Shown here piece by piece: positions 37,750-50,955 of a stretch of 64,000 bases of DNA. The stretch is from Zeugodacus cucurbitae. Lineage: Eukaryota > Arthropoda > Insecta > Diptera > Tephritidae. The notes beneath the pieces were generated by a model. The model made no database searches. It was not told the DNA's origin and worked only from the letters and a program-made list of their open reading frames with translations. Positions within the stretch are counted from its first letter, which is position 1, and every line of letters begins with the position of its first letter. The stretch lies in assembly GCF_028554725.1 (NCBI RefSeq), contig NC_071670.1:54878501-54942500 (forward strand), read 5' to 3'. Position numbers and translations under genes: made by a program.

Positions 37750-39072
37750 GTAAGTATTACAGAAATAACAACAAATAAAGATACATAATATATATTGTTT
37801 TTATATTGAATATTAGCAAAAAGCGATATTTTTTTCTTCCTCTTTTAATTAATTAAATTTATTATTTCGCATATAGACTAAATTGTGAGCCTTTTTAAAG
37901 TACTTCCGGGTATGTCATGCTAAGAATACTAGTCCAGTTTAATATATTATAACAAAATTTTTGAAGACGAGAAAATCATTTTCAAAAACAGTTAGTGTAT
38001 GCCAGTTGATCTATCTGCATACATTGAGATTAACGAGCTTCCGGATAAGGAATAAAGTACTTCAATCATAAACTTTTTATTTTTGACAATTTAATGTTTT
38101 TTTAAGTTCTGAGTCTTTGAATGATATTTGATTGTCAGTTTGGTCGGGAGCGATTTCGATAGATTTTTTACTTCGATAATAGTTAATCTTTCACTTCAAA
38201 ATAAGCTTGTATCTTGTCGTTAACATCTAAATTATCGGTAAATATCTTTTTGAAGACAACAAAAAGTTGACGGATGAGGCTATTCGAAGTCAAATTCCTA
38301 CAACTACGTCATAGTTTTCATTGATTTATGACACTGTATAAAATTGCACAAGAACTGCATTTTATAACGTATAAATTAATTGATGAATTAAAATTTTAAT
38401 CAAGAAGCAGTTTTTTTGTTCGCACTGCCGGCTACTCGATAATCGATCAGCTGTTTTATATTTTTGTTTTTCATAAGAAGTTGGTAAGTTTCAACAACTG
38501 ATTGATATTTTCTCAATAACCACAGCCATTATTTCCAGCAGCGACAGCAGAGTTGCATTAAATTTACAACTCGATTAAAATTCGAATAAAAATTATTGTA
38601 GGAAAATAAGGTTTTTACTTTGTATGGCAAATCGATCATAATCAGGGCTTTAATAGAGCAAAGGCCGTTTAATTAATCAATTAGCGCTTGTGCGAAAAGG
38701 CTATAATAGATTTCAGTAGTCTATTCAAATTCATTTTCGTAATGTCTACCACATTTTAGGAGCTCTTTTTGAATTTAATAAATTCAGTGATCTTAATCTA
38801 GACTTTATTCTCTGAAAACTCGTTTTGGTTCAAGTCTGAATACTTTCTAGAATTAGTTTTAAGTTTTATTAAACCTTTTCATAAACTATGGATACTTCTA
38901 GGTATAAAATCCTTACTGTAAAATTGTAATTATTCCCTAAATTAAGTATTTATCATTCTTAGTAATTTATTACAATTAATTTTTTGTTCAGTTTTTACAA
39001 TTCGCTTATTTTATATTTAATATCTATTAATTCATTAAATAAATCTCAATTTTTATTTTTTCAATTTTTCAG
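37750..39072. other. Intron between LDLa exons 1 and 2, containing a MITE
   Basis: Bounded by GTAAGT and TTTTTCAG. It holds the uninterrupted M1 MITE copy (38336-38704); the rest is AT-rich with no ORF. Confidence 0.85.
38336..38704 (-). mobile_element. MITE family M1, uninterrupted diverged copy
   Basis: The left end (TTGCACAAG, AATTAATTGATGAATTAAAA) and the right end (AATTAATCAATTAGCGCTTGTGC) form imperfect inverted repeats. The interior AATCGATCAGCTGTT matches the 27-kb copy and, reverse-complemented, the 18258-18539 copy. It serves as the empty-site reference for the mini-me insertion at 27.08 kb. Confidence 0.7.
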
Positions 39073-39204
39073 CGCCACCCGAATGTGAGGCGGGTCAAAT
39101 CAGTTGCGGTCAATATGTCTTCAATAAGACCTACTGCATACCGCCGCATTTTCGTTGTGATATGACCGACGATTGTGAGGACAAATCGGATGAATCACAG
39201 TGCA
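39073..39204 (+). CDS. mgl: Megalin/LRP2-like receptor, exon with second LDLa module
   Basis: The exon follows the acceptor TTTTTCAG (ending 39072) and stops before the donor GTGAGT (39205). Its first two bases complete the codon left open by 37749, and one base is left over at the end, so it is a symmetric phase 1-1 exon. It encodes one LDLa module of about 40 residues with six cysteines and the canonical calcium-binding end DDCEDKSDESQC. An Asn in FNKTYC is a possible N-glycosylation site. The intron before it is 1.3 kb and AT-rich; the intron after it is about 21 kb if no exon has been missed. Confidence 0.9.
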
Positions 39205-40242
39205 GTGAGTAGACGTTCCATTAAAACGAAAAATTTATATATAAAAAATATCAGTAATTTATACGTTCATATACATACATACAAACAAAATATGAAATGA
39301 AATATTCTGCTTACAGTTTGACTATGCAAATATGTATTTCAACTTTGCAAAAAGTCAGCATGTTTTCTTTGCTCAAATTTATTTTTGTTTTCGTTTTCAT
39401 ATTATGCAAATAGCTGTGCGAAGCGAGAGGCACCACTTCAGCTAAATATTTGATGTGCTGCTTTTCGAAATATTCTTTGCTATTACTTTACTTCTTTCGA
39501 ATTCTTTCCCTCACTGCATATTGTTTATGTTTTTTTCACATTTTGCATTTGTTGTTGTATTGTACTTTTCATTATTTACTCGCCAAATGTTGAATGCGCG
39601 CAAAACAAAAATGGTTTGTGCCAAGCTGTTATTGTAGTGCTTTTGTTGTTACTGTTTTTGTTGTGGCATTGCTGCTGCTGATTATTATGCCAAATTTCAA
39701 CTTTTCCCAATTGCTCAAAACGCACAGAACAAAAGACACTGCTGCGACAACTCTATGCAGCTCTCGACGCTTGGGGGACGCTGAGGTGACGCGCTGTGGC
39801 AAACGGCGAAGTTTCGAAATGAGAATTTCTTTGCAGAGTTCTGTGACTTAGGGTGCGAGTTCTTTTGACTGCATTCCAAATGAGCACTTCACTTCTATTC
39901 TAAATAAAAACCTCTCACTTTTGGTGGAAAAATCAAGAATGTTTGTTTAGCTGTGTGAGGGTGCGGCTAAATACAGTTGTATGGCACAATAGCAAGTTAA
40001 ATGGTGTTAGAAAGAAATTGCGATTTTTGTTTTGATTGTTTTCTTTTATAAATTAAATTGCATAATTTTCTTTGCTAGACTTTTTTCGTTGATATTTTTT
40101 TAGCGCAAGTTCTTTTGGGAGACGAAATAAAAACAATATTTTTAAATTATTATTTATAAATTTACTTTTTTCTTTAATATTTGTTAACTAACAACTTTAT
40201 TAAGGCTACATTTACATAAATTGTGTAATTGTTCTGAAAAAG

Positions 40243-40670
40243 TTACGTATACGTCATGTCATAAATGCAGTTGCTTCCACTCAATAATAGGTTACGTATA
40301 CGCCATGGCATCATTGACAAATTTTTTGTTATACACACTTCTACAGTTAATCAAATTATTTTAAGAGCAATATTTTACATAAATTTGCATAAAAACTCCA
40401 AAAACTATTATTCACACGATTTCGCTTGAAATCTAAAAGCTTCAAAATTATAAAAAAAAAATATTTAAAAAAATTTTATTTCACTTTGAACTTCATTTAT
40501 ATGTATTTTCACATGCTAAAAATGAGCAACATAAAAGCGCATAATGGCGAAAGCACTTTACTCATACAAAATTCAATTATTTTCACACCAGCCACATAGT
40601 ACAAAGTAAAAAGTTACGTATACGCCACCGACCCTGTAATGGCTGCGCGTAATTAGATTACGTATACGCC
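40243..40670 (+). promoter_or_regulatory. Cluster of four TTACGTATACGYC motifs
   Basis: TTACGTATACGYC occurs at 40243, 40292, 40614 and 40658, always on the same strand. Each contains the 8-base palindrome CGTATACG. A fifth copy (TTACGTATACGCG) is at 3397. Flanks are unlike each other beyond a preceding A/G, so this is not simply a tandem duplication. A transcription-factor site cluster is a hypothesis; the factor is unknown. Confidence 0.4.
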
Positions 40671-42045
40671 CTTTGAAATTAATCAATTTAAATGCAGATT
40701 TTGTCAATTTTGTTTTTCGGAGAGAGCAGGCAGATTTCAAAGCTTTTAAAAGCTATTAGCTGGAAGTGAGGTACATATTACACAACTACTTTGATTTATA
40801 AATGCTGTTTGTGATATTTTTGATTGAATGCAAAATGCTAAAGAGTTGAAAGGGCAACACAGCCTACTATATTTTTGCCTCTCGTAATAGTAAAAATCTG
40901 ATGATTTTTATTTTAGAATATTTTTCTTCGCTTCCCTATCTCCTTAGCTTTAAGCAATAAATTCTCACTTAACATCCTCATTCAACTTCACAGCTATTAA
41001 ATCGCTATAAATCTTGTGTTGAATTCTTTGCTACTTTCATAACAACAACTTAAGTGCCTATATACCTATAGGCTTAGCACTTGAAACACACTTTCACTTC
41101 CGCTAAAATTAAATTAGATTTAGACTTGGGTGTAAAAAGCTTGTTGAGAGTCATAAATTTGCTAAACAAAAGCACGAAATTCCAACTAAAAACTCACACT
41201 CACACATACGTACATCACCCACAATTTTCAAAGCCTAAACAAACTCCGTGGGCGCTGATGAAAAGGCACGTGTTTACATATTTCGGCGGAAATTAGAAAA
41301 AACTCAACGTTGGCGCTGTAAATGTAAATCATAGCAAGCGAGCAGCCACATACATACTTGAATACATACATTGAAGTCATTTAATTGAAGCAGACAGGCA
41401 TATGTACTTATGTGTTTGCTTGTGTCTATAAATGTAATTGTGTACTTAAAGCTCATATATGGGGGTCTATGCGCTATGGCAGACATGTTTGTTGTTCTAA
41501 AATATTTACACACAGTCTTCGCATGTCGCTTCCTATTTCACTTCAGCGATTGCAGGCGCATTCTGTTAGCTGCCATCACCAAGGACATATTGTCAACAGA
41601 GTGATAAGACAAGTGAAGCAATTTAATGGGTGTAAATTCGGTAGGCGTTTATAAGACGTTTGTGTTAATATATAGGAAAGTATGTAAATATATGTATATG
41701 TGTAGTTAAAGGAGCGCATCAACAAGCGGACAGAGCTTGCCGATAGAGTGCTGAAATTATTGTTGTACACATACAAATCCCTGCTATAATGTTAGATCTG
41801 TATAATTGTGTCAACACTTAAAGCTATCCAACATAATGACCGATAGGGTCTGGAATTTTCACACATCCTTCAAAAAAAAAAAAAAAAATTCGAAATCTTA
41901 AGCTTTAAACAATTTATTATTTAAAATAAACCAAAATAAATTCGGGATCCGAAATCTTAATCCCGAAATTTCGGGATCCCGATTTTTGATAATATAATTA
42001 AAAATTCGGAAATTTTACAATTTCTAAGATAATTTCCAGTTGAAA

Positions 42046-42564
42046 ACCGGGATCCCGATTTTTGATATTATACTCAAAAATTTCCAAAATTTTAAAAGCT
42101 TTTCAACAGCTAGTTGCTCATATCAGTACGATAAATCAGTAATATATACAACCAAATATTTGCTTTTCAAAAATAATCCATTTACCAAACCCTACTTTTC
42201 TACTATTTCAATGAGATGAGTTTCTTTCCCCACAATTTAAAGCTATAACATTAAAAAGAGCCTGGAAAATTTTCAATTTACTTTTAAAAATAAATAAAAA
42301 TAATTTCCAGTTTAAATCCTTAATCCCGAAATTTCGGTATACATACCTATTTTTGATATTATACTCAAAAATTTCCAAAATTTTAAAAGTTTTTCCACGA
42401 CTAGTTGCTCATATCAGTTTCCTAAGATAAATCACTTATATATACAAACAAATATTTACTTTTCAAATGTAATCCATTTACCCAAACCCTACTTTTCTAC
42501 TATTTCAATGAGATGAGTTTCTTTAAATCACCCACAATTTAAAGCTATAACATTAAAAAGCGCC
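42046..42564. repeat. Direct duplication, about 0.29 kb apart
   Basis: The stretch from TTTTTGATATTATACTCAAAA through CATTTACC-AAACCCTACTTT and ATGAGATGAGTTTCTTT to AAAGCTATAACATTAAAAAG occurs at about 42059-42258 and again at 42350-42560. Differences are mostly small. The motif CCCGAAATTTCGG precedes or overlaps the units (41963, 42327). Confidence 0.85.
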
Positions 42565-44005
42565 CTTTCAAATATATGCTTTCCTGCTGCATACACAATT
42601 ATCCACATCGCACATCCTTGCTTACCTTTGTCAGTCGCTGGCTGTCAGACTGCCTGCCTGATTGTTTGCATGCCCATCGCATTGTTGGCGCAAGCCGACA
42701 AGCAAGCAAACAGCCAGGCAGGCAGTCAGGCAAACCGAGCGTATGGGCAAATACACGCAGATAGGCAAACAGTGATAAACGCCGATGGCAAGCAATCACA
42801 AGTAGACAGTGACAACCAAATGGCCTTTAAATGGTTTTTACTTATACACAAACACCAACACAAACTCAAATTTATACACATATATTTATATATACGTATA
42901 CGTATAGCCATTTACTTCTATCTTATTACTAGTTGCCAGTCGCTAAAGCACTGCCTAGTACATCTATGTACTGTGTAAGTGTGTCGGTGCGACGCTTTGC
43001 TAGGATTAGACACAAGAAATTATTAAACCAACAAAGGTTTAGCAGGTGTGAATTGTTTACTCGGCTTGACACATTCGTGCGGGCTCAACTACAGTTAACC
43101 ACATGCCGTTACCCCACCTATCTTTATTCAACTAGTACCAACACCATCTATTAAACCAATACAAACAAATAAACATTGCCGGTAGAGCGTTGCTATAAAT
43201 TTAAATTTCACTTAATTGTCGCAGTCAAAAGAAGTTTGTTTAAATGATAATGAATTGTTGTGTTTTTAATGAAAGCCGTAATTTGTTAGATTACAATCTA
43301 TTGGCGCAAGTTAAGCTGGTAATTTTCCGGTGTTGATTATAGGCTGTAAAGTTTAATTTGAATTCTAAACTTAGGTTTCGGTTTTTTATTGCTTTCGTTG
43401 AGTTAGGAAAGCGCCTGCTGTTATTTCTTAATAATATTGGAGTTGGTACGGAAGTCGTAGGGCTAGGGAAATTTGTCAATATGGTTTAAGATAAATTTAG
43501 CTTTCTTAATTTTATTTATTTTTCAATTTCGTAATAAAGAATTGTTATATTTCGAATAGAAGATGAAATAATTTTTAATTTCTCATAAAGAAAATTGTGA
43601 TGAGATACTGACTTATTGTATATTCAACACCAATATTACTTATCTCATAAGGCCTAGACATTGTATTATTCCAAGAATATTTATTACTTGCCCCATCCAT
43701 CCATTAAGAATTCACTTGATTCACTGTAGCCTGGCATTCAATTATACATTTTAATAAATGTTAAAAAAATATTTAACTTTTGATAGTAAGGCAGCCAGTA
43801 CATATTCACAAAATAATTCGATTTGATGAATATTATTCTTATTCATAGCCTTTATATACTTTTATAAAATTTTACTTTATTAATCATTAACAAGAGCTTC
43901 TTTCGACATATTTTTATATAAATTAATATTATTGGGGGTAACTTTTTAGCTCTTGATATCATGAATGGGTAGTATCTTATCTCCAGGCCAAATATCAAGT
44001 ACTCG

Positions 44006-44676
44006 TTAAGGGGCTATACCAGCGTAACACGCGAAAAATTAGGCGATTTTCGTGAATTTTTTTAAGTTTTTTTGACATAATCAGGTATATTTTCAGCTAT
44101 ATTTTAAGATAATTTTTTAAAAATATTGAAAAATAATGGAGTCATGTGCTGTCTTGGGAGGTGCAAAAAAAGTGCCCCAACTGCTGGCATGATTCCGGTC
44201 GAATGAGTAGCTGAATCAACAAAAAATCAAAAAAGTTTTTAAAGTTGAATATATTTCCTATACAATGACCTACGATTTTTGAAAAATATCAAAAATTAAC
44301 AAATAATCGTTTTTTAGGTAAAAAAATTGTATTTTTTTAATGCCAAATTGAACTAATCAAAAATAATCTTAGGTCATTGTATATTAAATATATTCAAGAA
44401 TACTCAGTTTAAATTTGAAGTCGATCGGTCAATGTCTCATTGAGTTACGATGTCAGCAGTTTTGAAAAATGTCGTTTGGAGAAAAACTCGTTTAAAGCTT
44501 CTACTATAGCTGCTTATACCTGCGGGCGGTCGCTCTTTAGAACGCTACGGTTCAAAAACTATTCCATATACGACCTTACCGCTTTCATAGGAAATTTTTG
44601 AAAATATAAACTATCGAATAAGCAAAAAACAAAAAAATCAATTTTTTGAAAGTGTGACACTGTTATAACCCCTTAA
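44006..44676. mobile_element. TTAA-bounded non-autonomous DNA element, copy 2
   Basis: The left end TTAAGGGGCTATACCAGCG pairs with the right end, which reverse-complements to TTAAGGGGTTATAACAGTG. TTAA lies on both outer edges. The 0.67-kb interior carries no transposase ORF. Ends and some internal phrases resemble 8894-9616. A piggyBac-type MITE is inferred from the TTAA target. Confidence 0.7.
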
Positions 44677-46989
44677 GGTTACAAACGGAATCTAGATAAA
44701 AGCTCAAATGTAAAAACAATATTTTGATCTTGATACAGACCATGTATTTATGCTGTGTTTTGTTTACTTCTCTAGTTAATTTGGCAGCACAGCTCTCCTG
44801 CCTCTTGGCTCTTTTAAGTTCTTCTTATTTTCTCAGCACTACCTTTTTCCAGTGCTCCTAAAAACATAAAAAACTATAAAGAGTGTTTCGGTGAGAAATA
44901 TACTTGATAAGGATTAAAATAAACCACAAGAATACAACTGAAATTATTACAAAAGAAAGTCTTAAAATTTTTTTGAAAAACAGCAGTCTTTATTTATGAA
45001 TTTGCAGAGTTTTTCTTGATGCCTTGAATAGTAATGATTTTTTACGTTCTCTCTCCCTCTCTCTCTCTCTCTGAGAGAATGTCATAAGTTTTAGTCAACT
45101 GAAAAAAATAGTTAATCTTTACGTCTTACCGTTATAGATATAAAGTATCATCTCTTGGTTAATCCTTATTAGTGAAGCACTTAATACATCATAAAAATCA
45201 CCGAAAATACCTTCTTATTATTGAAACTAAAAATGAACGAACTATTTTTAGTTAATCTCATGATGTGTAATATTATTATAAAATACCTAATATTAACCTA
45301 AAAATCACTATAAACGTGCCCCATTGGGACTTTATCTCCACATATGCCGAATCTGTACTTTATAAAGTTTTTAATAATACACTAAGCATTGCTCTTCTAT
45401 ACTAAGCCACGTAGAACTACAGAAAAATAGATCTCAAGCATTTTACCCGCATTTACCTTACTGCATTTAAAACTTTTAATACTTGGGTCACTGACTGTCA
45501 TAGTTTGGCGGTCAGAACTTGCCAAGAATTTGACTACTTTACGGAATAAATACTTATGTATACACAAACACTAGTTTAAATATTTCAACAAAACTTTTCT
45601 CTAAGATTTATCAATGAAGAAACTTTAAATAGTGAATTCCACGTTTGCTTAGTTTTCTTCTTCTACATCTTCTTCTACTTTTTCTATATACTAAATGCTC
45701 ACAAAGCAATCAAACAAATTTATTCCCAAAACACAGACAGTCTATGGACAACTCAGTTGTAATTGGCAGAAGCAAATACTACATTTAACGTTACATAACT
45801 GCAAATGGTAATAAAGTAACTGCAATAGGCAAAAATAACTTTCACAAACCTGACACTAACACACACGTACGCTATAAATACCCTTACCAACTGAGTAGCC
45901 GGCCCAGACGTCCAGACGACGACGACGAATTGCTTTTTGATGAGTTGAATAAATAAACTTTTGCTCGTTGATGAACTATTCGGGCTCAGCCAAATAGACA
46001 AGACCAGAGCAGACCAGACAAGACAAGCCGAATATCCGGTAACTCGGTGCGACAACTTAACGTTGCTCAACAACGGATTGCTTGTGTTTACCTTTAGTGT
46101 TGCTGATAAGTTCTGTTGCACAACTATCTGTCCAATAACAGCAAGTACAATAATAACAACAACAGCAATAAATGCACAGCGACAGACAGTTATGTTTGTG
46201 GCAGCAATGGCAAGCCGGGCAGCAGTAAATCAACAACAAACATTAACAACAACTGTGTGTAAACAACTATGTTCACAATTATATGTATATATAACGGTAG
46301 CTACATGCATTTACATATCCTGCCCACACCAACTCCAACTTCGATCGATGTGTTGCATGTTGTAATTATTTGGCGCACAGAAATGTCGCCTGCTGCAACT
46401 AACTATAGCAAACATATTGCACTTGCCGTGGCAATAAACAACTATAAGATAGATGTGAGTATATATAGTATTTATAGTATATATATATATATGTGCATTC
46501 ACTCATTTATGCGCACTCTTAGCCCGGCTTGTAGCCTTGTATGTGGCCATGTTAAGCGGCGACATGGCAATAACCTTTTAAAAATTTCATGCAATAAAGT
46601 ATTTTCGTCAACTACCAACAAACATGCAACACGAAATCACACGCACATTATTTTACCTATAAGCTTTAAGCTTTATTTGCATACGGGTAACAACTACACT
46701 TTAGCCAACATGAATATATGTTGGTATGTATTTAGAGTTTGCCCAATAAACCCCAAAAACTACATTTGCATTATAATTGCTCTCATTCGCGCTCTCCGTT
46801 AGTTTCTCATTGTATTGAGAAAGCACGATCTGCTTTGAGAGCGGATCAGTGATTGAGAAACATCTCTTCTCAGATTAATAAAAGAAGAAAAAAAAAAGTT
46901 GGGAATTGCCTAGTCCCTGAGGCTCTTTTCTATCTATTTCTTACCCCACTCCAAGCAACTAGACCTTAGCTTCGAGAGCGTTCAATTAA

Positions 46990-47985
46990 GCTAACTAGAC
47001 CAGCTTTCCTTTCCAGTTTAACTCATAAGATAAGTAAAATTGTATATGATTTGTCTGAAGATTGATGTCTTGTTCTGAAAATGTCGTCTCTAGAGAGCAT
47101 AAATCAGACGTTCCAACCATCATGCGCAACACAATACATCTGGTTAAGAAACTGATTAGGCCTCTTTTGAGTTTCAAGTTTACACCACCAAGGGCCTTTG
47201 CCATGGATAGAACAGGTGGTAATCACTTGGCGCTATGTCCGAGCTATATGGTGGGTGCAATAAAACCTCCCATCCGAGCTCTCGTAGCTTCTGAGGAGTC
47301 ATCAACGAAGTGTGTGGTCTGGCGTTGTCTTGGTGGAACACTACACCCTTCCTGTTGGCCAATTCTGGACTATTCTAGTCGATCGCCAGTCCAGTTGTTC
47401 GCAGTATATGGTAGAATTAAGCGTCTGGCCATATGGGAGCAGCTCATAGTGGAGGATTCCCTTCCAATCCCACCAAACACACACCAAAACCTTCCTGGCC
47501 ATCAATCCCGGCTTGGCCACTATTTTGGACGTTTCACCGGCCTTCGACCACGACCGTTTTGGCTTCATATTGTCGTATGTGATCCGTTTTTCGTCGTCAG
47601 TCACCATCAAAATTTGTTCGAGTTCCATTCGAGTTCGTTCCATTTCAGCAGCATATCGCAGACGTTGATTCGGTCCAGAAAGTTTTTTTGGGTCAAATCA
47701 TGCGGCACCCAAACATCAAGCTTTTTTGTGTATCCAGATGGTTTAAAATGGTTTGGAGACTAGCTTCCATCTCCAGGGCGATGTCACGAGATGCCACATG
47801 CCGGTCTAACTCAATGTTTTCCATGGTTTGATCGGTATTGGTCGTCACAGTTCCTTTGCGGGCTGACTTATCCATGGTATCATTTTCACCCGCTCTGAAT
47901 CGAAACCATTCCTCCGCAGTTTGAAGTCATAGAATACAAAACTCCATTAATCTCACGGAACATTTCTCTAGCGAACTCCATGTTT
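46990..47985 (-). pseudogene. Decayed mariner transposase, copy A
   Basis: Read on the minus strand, pieces in three frames follow mariner order: a start near 47981 (MEFARE), a helix-turn-helix-like part (RHVASRDIALEM, about 47800), WWDWKGILHYELLPYGQ (about 47470-47520), HQDNARPHTS (about 47320) and HPPYSSDIAPSDYHLF (about 47220-47270), then a diverged C-terminus. The second and third catalytic aspartates of the D,D34D triad remain. The first region reads VTDDEKR, off the usual TGDEKW. Frameshifts separate the pieces, so it cannot be active. Subfamily (irritans- or mellifera-like) is undecided. Confidence 0.9.
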
Positions 47986-50274
47986 ACACTTGTTCCAGGT
48001 GGATCTTTAAAAAAGTGGACAAATAATATGAAACATTGGTATTAGTATCCAAGCATGGATAATAAATAATGCTTCTAAAGACAGAAGAGAGACTATCCTT
48101 TACTATATAGTCTCAAATCTGATCAGAATTATATCGAACTTTTTTACAATTATTCCAGACAGTCAAAGTCGTTCTAAGCAAATCCTTTACAAGAATGAAT
48201 CTTCCACATCTTAAATCATTATTCCGCCTGAATTAAAGTACTTAAGTAAAAGGAAAATTGTTTCTCTAATCAAGATGGATCTCATCTTTATAGATCAAAG
48301 TATTTATATAAAAAAGAAAATATATTCTTATAGACTATTAACACAAACTCAAACTAGATATGGATTATCGTCCGTACAATTGGTTTAAAAATATAAACTG
48401 AGACCATAGTTCTATGAAGAATCTACCAAAACTGTCGTTTAACATTTATCATAAAACCTTATTTCTAAAAGTTCTACACCTAAAACTTTTCCTATATGTT
48501 CAGCTATATCTTTTAGTCATATCTTTTAAGAAAGTAAAAATCGTCCTCCTCGTAATATCCTTGATATATTTTTTTATATGTTTTTTTTTTTTGTATTCTT
48601 TGACCACTATTTTCCCCAACTTTGGTAAATTTCTACACTCGACTACTGCAATACACTTCAGCATAAACATGAGAGCAGCGCAGTGACATAGGTAAATGAG
48701 TGTAAAGCAACGACAACAAGGTTACCGTTGAAAGTGTCAAAGTAAATGCTTATGAAGTGCAAGCGTCAAAGAGTCTACACGGATGGTGCATTTATTAATG
48801 CACCGCATGCGAAATATAAATTTAATGACAGTCTACAAGCGCGACTCGAGGATTCAGGCCTGCAAGTGGTGCGCCAAAAAGCCACTTGTCGTGTGAAATT
48901 ATGAAAATACCGTTAATGACGAGACTATGAAGTGAAAAAGAGAGAAAAAATAAATGTTGGAGTAGTAGGGGGAGAAAAACTATGGCAGACTTTACAAAGA
49001 AAATTGCTTGGAAAATTGTTTGGAAATAAGTTTTTGTAGACACACCTCAATGCATTGCTGTGGAAATTAATTTGAAAATGCGGCTGATAGTTGCCAAGGG
49101 AAACAGGGTTGGCAGTTTTTTTTTGGGATTTATTATTTTTTATTTTTATTTGTAATTTTTATTGTTTTCTTTTTTCCATTTCTGCATTTGATTGATGAAA
49201 ATTTTGTATGTGTCTTTATAGTTACTCGTGGAAATTTTTAAAATGATAATAAGAAAGTGATTTTCCAAGTTAATGCGCTTCATTATGCGCTTAAATGAGT
49301 TCTTCTGTTGTAAAAGTAATAGTAATAAAGAAAAAGCTCGTAAAAAGAACGTAAAAGCTGCTGCTTGAGAGTGAGTGCAGCTACTACTACCTTTTAACTA
49401 AAACAACAGAGTAAACTTGCAGTCTTTCCTCACCAACTATTTTGTTTACCACCACAAAAAAAATTAATACTTTTTTACCACTTACCCCCCTTTCATTTCA
49501 CAAACAGCACTAAATTGCATTCAGCTAACGGTTCCACTTTAAATGCCAGGTGACCACTCGGAAAATTTAATTATACCCGCCGGCACTTGTGATAGTTCTT
49601 CTTAGTACTTTATGCGACCAACCATTAAAACGTTAGTCTCTTAGTCTCTTCGCGCATCAACTTTGTCCTTCACTCATATCTAAATTAGTGTGCATGTATG
49701 TATGTTGTTGTTAGCACTCTCTCTCTCTCTCTCTCTCTCGCTCTCACTCGCTCTTTACATGTAATTATGTATGCATTCAGCGTATCAGCGGGTAGTAAAT
49801 CGCGTTAGGGAAGTCGTAAAAAACCGGAAGACACTTGAAATGCTAACTTCCGTTACACTAATGAACTTCTTCTTCTACTTCTACTTTCTTTCATTCGCAC
49901 TTAATGCAAGCGCACGCGTGACTGCTAAATTTATGTAGCTAAAAATGCTGCCGCTTTAATCACAGTGGGTAGTCCTTTATTTAATTATGTTTACAATTTA
50001 ATTTTCTCGGTTAGTTGTTGTTGTTATTTCCTTTTTTGCGCCAGCGGCAAGTCAACTTGCCTAACTTTTTGTTAATTGTTACAACTTTTAGGAGAAAAGT
50101 TTCTTTTGTTAGTTAGTGGTGAGCTAGAGTGCTGGAAAGCTTTTTGCTTGAATTATATTTTTTTGTAGTGGAAGGTAAACGGTTTTAAATGAGCGCTGAT
50201 TCGGGGATAATTCACAAGAGTGAACATTTTGTAAGGTGTCTAATATTGTTATAAATTGTAGAGATCACTATTAT

Positions 50275-50955
50275 CCAGTCTCGGACAGCCACTTTTCACA
50301 AGCCTCTTTTGAGTTCAACTTTACACCAGCAAGGGCGTTCGCTATGGACAAGAACAGGTGGTAATCACTTGGCACTATGTCCAGTCTATATGGTGGATGC
50401 GGTAAAACCGTAGCTTGTGACGAGCCATGAACGAAATATCTGATCTGGCCTTGTCCTGGTGGAACTCTACGCCCTTCCTGTTGGCCAATTCAGAACACTT
50501 CTGGTCGATCGCCTGCTTCAAGCCGTCCAATTGGTCGCAGTAGATGTTAGAATTAAGCGTCTGGCCATATGGGAGCAGCTCATAGTGGATGACTCCCTTC
50601 CGATCCCACCAAACGCACAGCAAATCCTTCTTGGCCGGCTTGGCCACTGTTTGGGACGATTCAATGGTCTTCGACCATGACCATTTTCGCTTGATCTTGT
50701 CGTATGTGAGCCATTTTTCGTCGCCAGTCACCATCCGCTTCAAAAATGAGTCGAGTTCGTTCCGTTTGAGCAGCATATCGCAGGCGTTGATTCTGTCCAG
50801 AAAGTTTTTTTGCGTCAAATCATGCGGCACCAAAGCATCAAGCTTTTTTGTTTATCCAGCCTTCTGCAGATGGTTTAAAATGGTTTGGTGACTAACTCTC
50901 ATCTCCTGGGCGATGTCACGAGATCCCACATGCCGGTCTAACTCGTTGACCGGAC
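50275..50955 (-). pseudogene. Decayed mariner transposase, copy B
   Basis: On the minus strand a 152-residue open piece (50375-50833) contains MVTGDEKWLTYDK, WWDRKGVIHYELLPYGQ and FHQDKARSD. Upstream, RHVGSRDIAQEM and the HTH end before a stop at about 50855. Downstream, SDYHLF and LAGVKLNSKEACEKWLSE follow after a frame break. The N-terminus and a segment before the third Asp are missing or scrambled. It is the same family as copy A, about 3 kb away in the same orientation, but each carries different lesions, so they are independent relics or an old duplication. Confidence 0.9.
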
